From: an uncultured Oscillospiraceae bacterium
Lineage (GTDB): Bacteria; Bacillota_A; Clostridia; Oscillospirales; Oscillospiraceae
DNA length: 7,937 nt
Assembly: GCA_944385265.1 (NCBI GenBank)
Contig: CALWWO010000040.1
Location: 1 to 7,937 of the forward strand
Reading direction: 5' to 3'
Part shown: positions 1-6,143 of the stretch, in pieces
How positions within the stretch are numbered: position 1 is the stretch's first letter
Layout: every line of letters begins with the position of its first letter
The notes under the pieces: generated by a model
Told to the model about the DNA's origin: nothing
Seen by the model: the letters and a program-made list of their open reading frames with translations, nothing else
The model's database searches: none
Translations under genes and position numbers: made by a program

Positions 1-268
<268 letters not shown>

Positions 269-305
269 TTCGTTATTAAGAGAACGAAAGGAATGATTGA
301 CAAGT

Positions 306-674
306 ATGGCACGTATTTCCGGCGTTGACCTGCCAAGAGATAAAAGAATTGAGATAGGTCTTACCTACGTATACGGTATAGGGCTTGCAAGCTCAAGAAA
401 AATTTTGGCAGAGACGGGTATCAATCCCAATACAAGAGTAAAAGATTTGACAGAAGAAGAAGAGGGAAAGCTCCGCGAGTGTATAGATAAGAACTACATC
501 GTAGAGGGCGACCTTCGCAGGACAGTAGCGCTCGACATCAAGAGACTTACTGAGATCGGCTGCTATCGCGGTCTGAGACACAGAAGAGGATTGCCGGTAA
601 GAGGACAGCGCAGCAAAACGAACGCAAGGACAAGAAAAGGTCCGAAACGCACAATGGCGAATAAGAAGAAGTAA
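306..674 (+). CDS. rpsM: 30S ribosomal protein S13
   Basis: S13 sits in the head of the 30S subunit and contacts the P-site tRNA and the 50S subunit through bridge B1. From ATG 306 the product is 122 residues, the usual family length, and begins [19 protein letters not shown]. The helix-two-turn-helix region ([14 protein letters not shown]) and the conserved basic tail ([20 protein letters not shown], then TRKGPKR) are present. The start is slightly uncertain. The likely Shine-Dalgarno AAAGGA (287-292) is 13 bases from this ATG but only 4 bases from an in-frame TTG at 297, which would add three residues (MTS). I prefer 306 because the family starts with MARI/MARIAG; the spacing is longer than ideal. 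It is part of the alpha operon. Confidence 0.96.
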   Translation: MARISGVDLPRDKRIEIGLTYVYGIGLASSRKILAETGINPNTRVKDLTEEEEGKLRECIDKNYIVEGDLRRTVALDIKRLTEIGCYRGLRHRRGLPVRGQRSKTNARTRKGPKRTMANKKK

Positions 675-688
675 GGGAGGGATATGTA

Positions 689-1090
689 ATGGCAACAGCA
701 AAAAAAGGCAAAGTAGTAAGAACAAGACGTCGCGAGCGTAAAAATATTGAAAAAGGTGCAGTTCATATCCGCTCTTCCTTTAACAACACAATGGTAACGA
801 TTACCGACGTAAACGGAAACGCGATATCGTGGGCGTCGGCAGGCGGGATGGGCTTCCGCGGCAGCAAGAAGTCAACGCCGTTCGCTGCTCAGACAGCGGC
901 GGAGACGGCGGCGAAAGCGGCTATGGAACACGGGCTCAAGACGGTAGAGGTCTTCGTAAAGGGACCAGGCTCCGGAAGAGAAGCGGCTATCCGCGCACTT
1001 CAGTCAGTCGGTCTTGAAGTGACCATGATAAAGGACGTTACACCGATCCCGCACAATGGATGCCGTCCGCCGAAAAGGCGCAGAGTTTAA
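689..1090 (+). CDS. rpsK: 30S ribosomal protein S11
   Basis: S11 lies on the platform of the 30S subunit and helps form the E-site mRNA channel. The product is 133 residues, within the normal 125-135 range. Recognisable blocks are [19 protein letters not shown] near the N-terminus, the central [19 protein letters not shown], and the C-terminal signature [17 protein letters not shown]. The start is supported by GGGAGG at 675-680, eight bases before ATG. The gap to rpsM is 14 bases and to rpsD also 14, as expected for tightly packed co-transcribed ribosomal genes. No anomalies are seen. Confidence 0.98.
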   Translation: MATAKKGKVVRTRRRERKNIEKGAVHIRSSFNNTMVTITDVNGNAISWASAGGMGFRGSKKSTPFAAQTAAETAAKAAMEHGLKTVEVFVKGPGSGREAAIRALQSVGLEVTMIKDVTPIPHNGCRPPKRRRV

Positions 1091-1104
1091 GGAGGTAAAA
1101 GCAT

Positions 1105-1731
1105 ATGGCAAGATATACCGATGCAGTTTGCCGCCTTTGCCGCAGAGAAGGGCAGAAGCTTTTCCTGAAAGGCGACAGATGCTATACAGATAAATGCGGA
1201 ATAACACGCAGAGCATACGCTCCCGGTCAACATGGACAGGGCAGAACAAGGGCGTCAGAATACGGAAGCCAGCTTCGTGAGAAGCAGAAGGTAAAGAGGT
1301 ATTACGGCGTACTTGAGAAACAGTTTGAAGGTTATTTTGAAATGGCCAGCAACAGACAAGGTAAAGCCGGTGAAAACCTGTTGTCCATCCTTGAGTCAAG
1401 GCTTGACAACGTGGTATACAGACTTGGCTTTGCAATGAGCAGAGCTGAGGCAAGACAGCTCGTGCGTCACGGGCATTTCACAGTGGATGGCAAGAAGGTA
1501 AATATCCCGTCGTTCCTCGTAAAGCCCGGTATGGTCATTGCGCTGAAAGAGGGCAGCCGCAGCCTTGATAAATTTAAGGCGAATGTAGAGGCGAACATGT
1601 TCCGTCAGCCTCCAAAGTGGCTGGAGTATGACGCTAATACTTTGACGGCTAAGGTTGCAGCAGCGCCCGCAAGAGATGATATTGATCTGCCGATCGAGGA
1701 GCAGCTGATAGTTGAGCTCTATTCTAAGTAA
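1105..1731 (+). CDS. rpsD: 30S ribosomal protein S4 (zinc-binding form)
   Basis: S4 is a primary 16S rRNA-binding protein that nucleates assembly of the 30S body and helps shape the mRNA entry site. The 208-residue product begins [19 protein letters not shown]. Cys9, Cys12, Cys26 and Cys31 form the zinc site of C+ type S4, at the same positions as in Thermus S4. The S4 RNA-binding domain follows at about residues 95-160 ([20 protein letters not shown], then [15 protein letters not shown]), and the end is [20 protein letters not shown] at 1090-1095 precedes ATG by nine bases. Its place between rpsK and rpoA is typical of Clostridia. In several bacteria S4 represses its own operon, but no regulatory RNA is clearly visible here. 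Confidence 0.98.
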   Translation: MARYTDAVCRLCRREGQKLFLKGDRCYTDKCGITRRAYAPGQHGQGRTRASEYGSQLREKQKVKRYYGVLEKQFEGYFEMASNRQGKAGENLLSILESRLDNVVYRLGFAMSRAEARQLVRHGHFTVDGKKVNIPSFLVKPGMVIALKEGSRSLDKFKANVEANMFRQPPKWLEYDANTLTAKVAAAPARDDIDLPIEEQLIVELYSK

Positions 1732-1786
1732 TATACTGACCCTCAAATTGGTAAGCTGGGAAAAAAGCGCAATAGCGTTCGACTTA

Positions 1787-1794
1787 AAGGAGGG
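1787..1794 (+). promoter_or_regulatory. Ribosome binding site that fixes the TTG start of rpoA
   Basis: The sequence AAGGAGGG is a near-perfect anti-16S match that ends eight bases before TTG 1803. It decides the otherwise uncommon TTG start of rpoA; no ATG or GTG stands at this spacing. The rest of the 71-base rpsD-rpoA gap holds only a weak four-pair stem (GCGC/GCGT near 1768-1779), too small to call an operator or attenuator. Confidence 0.85.
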
Positions 1795-1802
1795 TAATAG
1801 TT

Positions 1803-2753
1803 TTGATTGAAATAGAAAAGCCGCGTATAGAATGTATTGAAACGCCGGAGGATAGCTCTTACGGCAAGTATGTTGTAGAGCCGCTCGAAAGAGGGTATGG
1901 CACAACATTGGGGAACTCGCTGCGCAGGATACTTCTGTCCTCCCTTCCCGGGACGGCAGTTACAACGGTGAAAATAGCCGGTATCCAGCATGAGTTTTCG
2001 ACAATACCAGGCGTAAAAGAGGATGTAACGGAGATCATTCTCAATATAAAGAAGCTGATCGCCCGTTCACATGCCGAAGGGACAAAAACGATATATATCA
2101 GCGCGATAGGTGAATGTGAAGTAACAGCAGGCGATATAAAGGCGGACGGAGAAGTCGAGATACTCAATCCGGAGCTGCATATAGCTACGCTTGGACCAGA
2201 CGCATCGCTCAATATAGAGATGACGCTGAATCATGGTCGCGGATACGTATCGGCAGAGCGCAATAAGCTTCAACAGCCGGTAATAGGCGTTATCCCCATC
2301 GACTCGATATATACGCCGGTAACAAAGGTCAACTACACGGTAGAAAATACACGTGTAGGTAATATGACGGACTTTGATAAACTGACAATAGAAGTATGGA
2401 CGGATAATACGATCTCAGCGCGCGACGCCGTATCGCTCGGCGCGAAGATTCTCTGCGATCATTTTATGCTGTTCACTGATTTGTCAGATACGATAGGCGA
2501 TAAATCAACAGTTGTTGAAAAGGCGGAGACCCAGCACGATAAAGTTCTTGAAATGACGATAGAAGAGCTTGATTTGTCTGTCCGCAGTTTCAACTGCTTG
2601 AAGAGAGCGAATATCAACACAGTAGCAGATCTGATATCAAAGACAGAGGAAGAAATGATCAAGGTGAGAAATCTTGGACATAAATCTCTTGAGGAGGTAG
2701 TTCACAAGCTTGCGATGATGGGACTTTCCCTTGCAAGTGAAGAGAACAACTAA
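1803..2753 (+). CDS. rpoA: DNA-directed RNA polymerase subunit alpha
   Basis: This is the alpha subunit, whose dimer is the scaffold for polymerase assembly and whose C-terminal domain contacts UP elements and activators. The product is 316 residues starting at TTG and beginning [19 protein letters not shown]. The N-terminal domain (about 1-230) carries the dimerisation signature [20 protein letters not shown]. The C-terminal domain (about 245-316) has two helix-hairpin-helix segments. Residues matching the E. coli DNA-contacting set are kept: Arg261, Asn264, Cys265 and Lys267 (E. coli 265, 268, 269, 271) and Gly292, Lys294, Ser295 (E. coli 296, 298, 299). An intact C-terminal domain fits with A/T-rich upstream elements being usable in this genome. 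The gap to rplQ is 33 bases. Confidence 0.98.
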   Translation: MIEIEKPRIECIETPEDSSYGKYVVEPLERGYGTTLGNSLRRILLSSLPGTAVTTVKIAGIQHEFSTIPGVKEDVTEIILNIKKLIARSHAEGTKTIYISAIGECEVTAGDIKADGEVEILNPELHIATLGPDASLNIEMTLNHGRGYVSAERNKLQQPVIGVIPIDSIYTPVTKVNYTVENTRVGNMTDFDKLTIEVWTDNTISARDAVSLGAKILCDHFMLFTDLSDTIGDKSTVVEKAETQHDKVLEMTIEELDLSVRSFNCLKRANINTVADLISKTEEEMIKVRNLGHKSLEEVVHKLAMMGLSLASEENN

Positions 2754-2786
2754 ACGCTCCGAAATGGTTTTAAGGAGGTAAAGAAA

Positions 2787-3131
2787 ATGCCCGGAACAAG
2801 AAAGCTTGGCAAACCGACCGATCAGCGCATGGCGATGCTGAGACAACAGGTTACCGATTTCCTTGCAAATGGAAGAATGGAAACCACAGTCACAAGAGCA
2901 AAGGAAATTGCGCCTCTTGCCGAGAATATGATAACTCTCGGCAAAAAGAACACGCTTGCATCGCGCCGTCAGGCTCTCGCTTTTATCACGAGAGAAGAAG
3001 TGGTCGTAAAGGTGTTTGACGAGCTTGCTAAGACATATGCCGATCGCAACGGCGGTTATACGCGTATAACAAAGATTGGACCGCGCCGCGGCGACGCTGC
3101 CGAGATGGCGGTCATCGAGCTTGTCGGCTGA
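2787..3131 (+). CDS. rplQ: 50S ribosomal protein L17
   Basis: L17 binds 23S rRNA near the exit-tunnel side of the large subunit. The product is 114 residues, at the short end of the normal bacterial range. It begins [18 protein letters not shown], with [18 protein letters not shown] in place of the more common GR.S.HR.A...N. The conserved middle segments [18 protein letters not shown] and [20 protein letters not shown] are clear. AAGGAGG at 2772-2778 lies eight bases before ATG. This is the last gene of the ribosomal block: a terminator follows 22 bases after the stop. The ecfA/ecfT-truA-rplM-rpsI genes that often come next in Clostridia are not here. Confidence 0.97.
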   Translation: MPGTRKLGKPTDQRMAMLRQQVTDFLANGRMETTVTRAKEIAPLAENMITLGKKNTLASRRQALAFITREEVVVKVFDELAKTYADRNGGYTRITKIGPRRGDAAEMAVIELVG

Positions 3132-3153
3132 TCAGCATCAATTAAAAATAAAG

Positions 3154-3195
3154 CGCCTTCCAAACGGGAACAATACCGTAGGAAGGCGTTTTTTT
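3154..3195 (+). terminator. Intrinsic terminator after rplQ (hairpin copy A)
   Basis: An eight-pair perfect stem, CGCCTTCC (3154-3161) with GGAAGGCG (3181-3188), is followed directly by seven T residues (3189-3195). Inside the 19-base loop a second small stem, ACGG (3164-3167) with CCGT (3176-3179), can form. It lies just after the last gene of the ribosomal block, so termination is the obvious role. The loop is not random: the same loop with a covarying stem occurs again at 5611-5645 in front of spoVAC. Confidence 0.93.
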
Positions 3196-3273
3196 ATGTT
3201 ATACTATTTTCTGAGTAACATTGAAGAGGCTTTAATGTAAAGAAAAGTTAACAACTAAAAACGGAAGAAAAGA

Positions 3274-3302
3274 TTGCGATTCATATAAAAATAACGTAAA
3301 AT
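3274..3302 (+). promoter_or_regulatory. Possible housekeeping promoter for the DUF1538 operon
   Basis: TTGCGA (3274-3279) and TAAAAT (3297-3302) are spaced by 17 bases and match the vegetative consensus at 4/6 and 5/6 positions. They lie in an A/T-rich stretch downstream of the L17 terminator and 31 bases before the TTG start, so some promoter is needed about here. A TATAAT overlaps at 3302-3307 but has no -35 at good distance. I looked for sporulation-sigma patterns and found no convincing pair of boxes. Confidence 0.4.
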
Positions 3303-3321
3303 ATAATATAAGAAGAGTAAA

Positions 3322-3328
3322 AGAGGTG
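3322..3328 (+). promoter_or_regulatory. Ribosome binding site for the TTG start of the DUF1538 gene
   Basis: AGAGGTG ends five bases before TTG 3334 and is the best Shine-Dalgarno match in the upstream region. It supports TTG as the start, since no ATG occurs in frame before residue 33 and starting there would delete the first membrane segment. Confidence 0.7.
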
Positions 3329-3333
3329 TTAAG

Positions 3334-4875
3334 TTGAATCCAAAATTAAAGGAAAAAACGATAGAATCGCTATCGGCAGTGCTTCCTATCACGGCTATAG
3401 TGCTTATAATCAGCGTCCTTCTCGTCCCAATGGAAATCGGGACGATAGGGATGTTTTTGACGGGCGCTGTTATGCTGATTATAGGGATGGGCTTTTTCCA
3501 GCTTGGCGCGGAAATGTCCATGACCCCCCTGGGCGCGGGTATCGGTACGCAGCTTTCAAAGACAAAACGTATACAGATAGTCGTTGCGTTGGCTTTTATC
3601 ATGGGCGTTATCATAACGATATCGGAGCCAGATCTGCAGGTCTTGGCTGAGCAGGTTCCGGCAGTACCGAACAGTATGCTCATAATAACCGTTGCGGTAG
3701 GCGTCGGTATTTTCCTTGCGCTGGCAATAGTAAGAACGTATTATCAGATAAGTCTTTCGACAATGCTGATAGTCCTGTATATCCTGCTTATAGGAGTGTC
3801 ATACCTTGTCCCGAAAGAGTTTATCGCAGTTGCTTTCGATTCCGGAGGAGTTACAACAGGTCCTATGACAGTCCCGTTTATCATGGCGCTGGGCGTGGGC
3901 TTTGCCTCTATGCGCGGAGATAAGGACGCTGCGAGCGACAGTTTTGGTCTCGTCGCACTTTCAAGCGTAGGACCGATTTTAGCCGTGTTGATACTCGGCT
4001 GCTTTTTCAGACCGCAGGAGGCGGCGTATACGCTTACCGATGTGGCGACCGTAGTCACGACGCAGGATATAGCGAGAGAATTTTTAAGAGGTCTTCCAGT
4101 TTATGCTGAGGAAGTGTTTATCTCGCTGCTTCCGATCGCGGCGGTATTTGCGATGTTTCAGTTGATTTGCCGCCGTTATCAGAGGCACCAGATCAAAAGA
4201 GTTGCCGTCGGTTTTTTGTATACATATGTGGGGCTGGTTCTCTTTTTGTGCGGCGTAAATATCGGATTTGCTCCGGTTGGCGCATTTCTTGGGAAAGAGA
4301 TTGCTTCCCTGTCATATAAATGGGCGCTCGTGCCGATCGGCGCTTTGATCGGTTACTATATCGTCAAGGCTGAGCCTGCCATACAGGTCTTAAATCATCA
4401 GGTAGAGAGCGTTACGGAGGGGACCATCTCCGTGCGGGCGATGAACCGCTGCATGTCAATAGGCGTCTCTGTCAGCGTTGGTCTTGCCATTACCCGCGTA
4501 TTGACAGGTATCCCGATTCAGTGGATCATCATTCCCGGATACGTTATCTCGCTTATAATGTCAAGATTTGTACCAAAAATCTTTATCGGTATCGCGTTTG
4601 ACTCCGGTGGAGTTGCCAGCGGACCGATGACGACGACGTTTTTGCTCCCGCTCAGCATAGGTGTGTGCGAGGCTGTCGGAGGGAATATGATGACTGACGC
4701 GTTCGGCGTTGTCGCACTCGTTGCGCTGACTCCGCTGATAGCTATACAGATAATGGGCTTGGTTTATCAGTATAAGCTGAGGCGCAGCAAGAGAAAAGCG
4801 ATACAGGGCTTTGTGATACCGGACGATTGGGACGATATCGTAAGCTTCGATGAGGAAGGAGGGAGCGACGAATGA
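3334..4875 (+). CDS. DUF1538 family membrane protein with two fused repeats, probable cation transporter
   Basis: The 513-residue product is very hydrophobic, with roughly a dozen membrane segments, and consists of two homologous halves. The DUF1538 signature appears twice: AFDSGGVTTGPMT at 167-179 and AFDSGGVASGPMT at 421-433. Other paired blocks are SEPDLQVLAEQV (98-109) with AEPAIQVLNHQV (346-357), and SDSFGLVALSSVGP (201-214) with a TDAFGVVALVALTP block after the second signature. The Asp-Ser-Gly-Gly repeats look like a pseudo-twofold transport core (inference). From memory, a paired two-gene DUF1538 system (UmpAB) in Halomonas was reported as a cation/proton antiporter; here both units are in one chain. 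The cytosolic C-terminus is strongly acidic (DDWDDIVSFDEEGGSDE). It overlaps the PII-like gene by ATGA, so the two are probably translationally coupled. The substrate cannot be read from the sequence. Confidence 0.9.
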   Translation: MNPKLKEKTIESLSAVLPITAIVLIISVLLVPMEIGTIGMFLTGAVMLIIGMGFFQLGAEMSMTPLGAGIGTQLSKTKRIQIVVALAFIMGVIITISEPDLQVLAEQVPAVPNSMLIITVAVGVGIFLALAIVRTYYQISLSTMLIVLYILLIGVSYLVPKEFIAVAFDSGGVTTGPMTVPFIMALGVGFASMRGDKDAASDSFGLVALSSVGPILAVLILGCFFRPQEAAYTLTDVATVVTTQDIAREFLRGLPVYAEEVFISLLPIAAVFAMFQLICRRYQRHQIKRVAVGFLYTYVGLVLFLCGVNIGFAPVGAFLGKEIASLSYKWALVPIGALIGYYIVKAEPAIQVLNHQVESVTEGTISVRAMNRCMSIGVSVSVGLAITRVLTGIPIQWIIIPGYVISLIMSRFVPKIFIGIAFDSGGVASGPMTTTFLLPLSIGVCEAVGGNMMTDAFGVVALVALTPLIAIQIMGLVYQYKLRRSKRKAIQGFVIPDDWDDIVSFDEEGGSDE

Positions 4876-5576
4876 GCTTGAATGGAAAAAACACTGCGCT
4901 GCGATTGCTTGCGTTGATAACAACGGCAAAAAAAGCAGATAAGGCGGAGCTGCTGTTTCGAAAGGAGTCGCTACCTCTTCAGAATAGATTTCTCGCGGAG
5001 GGTACGGTGTCAAGCGAGATCATGGATATGCTCGGTCTCGGCAGCGTAGATAAAAGCGTGCTGCTTGGCGTGATGACAAAACAGATTGCGGATAAAATGC
5101 TCGAAAAGCTACGGAAAGAGCTGAAGATCGGCTCGGTAAACAGCGGCATAGCGTTTACTGTCCCAATAACAGGGGCAAACGCGTTTGTGCTCCGTGCGCT
5201 TGAGCAAGTAAAGAGCGACTCAGCGCTTCAGGAAGAAAGAAAGGGTGAGGTTATATTGACGGAAGGGAAATATGTAGTGATCGCTGCTATCGTAAACAGA
5301 GGATTTGCCAATAATGTAATGGAATGCGCCAAACCTGCGGGCGCGAGAGGCGGTACTGTGATACACAGCAGACAGAGCGGAAGCGACGAAATAACAAATC
5401 TTTGGGGACTGGGAATCCAGGACGAGAGAGATATCGTGCTGATATTGTCGGACTCTGAAAGCAAGCTGCCAATTATGAACGCAATAGGCGAAAAATGCGG
5501 CATAAAAAGCGATGCAAATGGGATAGTGCTGTCTATGCCGATAGACGATGTTATCGGCTTCCACGCGGATAGATAA
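4872..5576 (+). CDS. Tandem PII-like regulatory protein
   Basis: A 234-residue soluble protein with no signal peptide or membrane segment. Classical PII proteins have about 112 residues; this one reads as two PII-like units. The first covers about residues 8-105 (ALRLLALITT, later KMLEKLRKELKIG, then IAFTVPITGA). The second covers about 132-230 (GKYVVIAAIVNRG, AKPAGARGGTVIHSR at 153-167, DIVLILSDSESKLPIMNAI, then IVLSMPIDDVIGF). The GGTVIHSR stretch resembles the T-loop base of PII relatives. I see no tyrosine in a position that would match the uridylylated residue of classical GlnB. The start ATG overlaps the TGA of the DUF1538 gene, with GGAGGGA at 4857-4863 as ribosome site. This pairing suggests it senses a nucleotide or small ligand and gates the membrane protein; that is inference, and the ligand is unknown. 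Confidence 0.85.
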   Translation: MSLNGKNTALRLLALITTAKKADKAELLFRKESLPLQNRFLAEGTVSSEIMDMLGLGSVDKSVLLGVMTKQIADKMLEKLRKELKIGSVNSGIAFTVPITGANAFVLRALEQVKSDSALQEERKGEVILTEGKYVVIAAIVNRGFANNVMECAKPAGARGGTVIHSRQSGSDEITNLWGLGIQDERDIVLILSDSESKLPIMNAIGEKCGIKSDANGIVLSMPIDDVIGFHADR

Positions 5577-5594
5577 GACACAAGGTCCGAAATT

Positions 5595-5607
5595 TATAAT
5601 TTATAAT
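5595..5607 (+). promoter_or_regulatory. A/T-rich tandem repeat with two TATAAT boxes upstream of spoVAC
   Basis: Two copies of TATAAT (5595-5600 and 5602-5607) lie in a tandem TTTATAA stretch between the PII-like gene and the hairpin before spoVAC. They could be a -10 region for a spoVAC transcript, but no acceptable -35 box is found at 16-18 bases and no sporulation-sigma pattern (SigF or SigG) is evident. Reported as a possible promoter only. Confidence 0.25.
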
Positions 5608-5610
5608 AAA

Positions 5611-5650
5611 TACCTTTCAAACGGGAAAAATACCTTTGAGAGGTGTTTTT
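5611..5650 (+). promoter_or_regulatory. Hairpin (copy B) overlapping the spoVAC ribosome binding site
   Basis: ACCTTTCAAA (5612-5621) pairs with TTTGAGAGGT (5635-5644) as ten pairs with one G-U wobble, plus an outer T-G pair (5611/5645), and is followed by five T residues (5646-5650). On its own it looks like an intrinsic terminator for the DUF1538/PII operon. However, its 3' arm contains GAGAGGTG (5638-5645), the Shine-Dalgarno of spoVAC, whose ATG is at 5651. Folding would therefore both stop transcription and hide the ribosome site. It resembles the rplQ terminator at 26 of 35 positions with compensatory stem changes. AAATACCTTT is also repeated directly at 5608-5617 and 5628-5637. Confidence 0.8.
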
Positions 5651-6094
5651 ATGAAAATGACAAACAAAGATTACGGCGAATATGTAAAAAAGAAATCGCC
5701 AAATTCACCGACAGGATCGAATATGATAAAAGCGTTCATTGTAGGCGGTCTTATCTGCTGCATAGGGCAGGGGCTTTTAGACGGTTACAAGGCGCTGGGC
5801 GCAGAAGAGGATATTGCCGCAACGTGTACTTCGGTGACGCTCGTGTTTTTAGGAGTCCTTCTGACGGGGCTCGGGATATATGACGATATTGCAAAATTTG
5901 CCGGCGCCGGCACGCTTGTGCCGATAACGGGATTTGCAAACTCGGTCGCTTCACCGGCGCTGGAATTCAAGTCAGAAGGATTTATAACCGGTATGGCCGC
6001 TAAAATGTTTATAATTGCGGGACCGGTGATAGTATACGGCATCTCGGCAAGCGTAGTATGCGGTCTGATCTTATACCTGTTTGGTCTTGCATAA
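5651..6094 (+). CDS. spoVAC: Stage V sporulation protein AC (lone copy)
   Basis: SpoVAC is an inner spore membrane protein; in Bacillus it behaves as a mechanosensitive channel involved in dipicolinic acid movement into the forespore and out at germination. The 147-residue product has the family length. Clear blocks are SPNSPTGSNMIKAFIVGG (16-33), LICCIGQGLLDGYK (34-47), the signature IYDDIAKFAGAGTLVPITGF (76-95), FANSVASPALEFKSEGF (95-111) and a final hydrophobic segment. About four membrane segments are expected. I chose ATG 5651, five bases after GAGAGGTG (5638-5645); an in-frame TTG at 5636 is rejected because it lies before and inside that site. Unusually, neither spoVAB upstream nor spoVAD/spoVAEB downstream is present. 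A strong terminator begins at its stop codon, so it is a single-gene unit or the tail of the preceding operon. Confidence 0.93.
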   Translation: MKMTNKDYGEYVKKKSPNSPTGSNMIKAFIVGGLICCIGQGLLDGYKALGAEEDIAATCTSVTLVFLGVLLTGLGIYDDIAKFAGAGTLVPITGFANSVASPALEFKSEGFITGMAAKMFIIAGPVIVYGISASVVCGLILYLFGLA

Positions 6095-6125
6095 AAAGGC
6101 AGATAGCAAAACTATCTGCCTTTTT
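6093..6125. terminator. Bidirectional terminator between spoVAC and the MFS gene
   Basis: A perfect inverted repeat of 14 bases per arm: AAAAAGGCAGATAG (6093-6106), five-base loop CAAAA, and CTATCTGCCTTTTT (6112-6125). The G/C-containing stem is flanked by A5 on one side and T5 on the other, so it works as an intrinsic terminator on both strands. This suits its place between convergent genes. It overlaps the last bases of the spoVAC stop codon and lies 18 bases beyond the MFS stop. Confidence 0.95.
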
Positions 6126-6143
6126 ACATATGCGAATTATCAA

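Noticed and set aside
393..725. Long antisense frames across the ribosomal genes, such as the leucine- and cysteine-rich one here
   Set aside because: They are mirror frames of well-conserved genes, with no ribosome site or recognisable product.
1732..1802. Possible S4 autoregulatory RNA in the rpsD-rpoA gap
   Set aside because: Only a four-pair stem can be drawn by eye, and nothing resembles a pseudoknot operator.
3196..3240. A 14-codon ORF starting with ATG right after the T-run of the rplQ terminator, similar in position to the spoVAC ATG after hairpin B
   Set aside because: The encoded peptide (MLYYFLSNIEEALM) is too short to judge and lies after a strong terminator. GGAAGG before it is part of the hairpin arm, so the likeness to spoVAC could be chance.
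3246..3256. Short inverted repeat AGTT/AACT upstream of the DUF1538 gene
   Set aside because: Four bases per arm in an A/T-rich stretch is expected by chance.
5636..5650. TTG 5636 as a start giving spoVAC five extra residues
   Set aside because: This codon lies within the hairpin arm, partly before and inside the Shine-Dalgarno, and leaves no ribosome site; ATG 5651 has a proper site and a family-like N-terminus.
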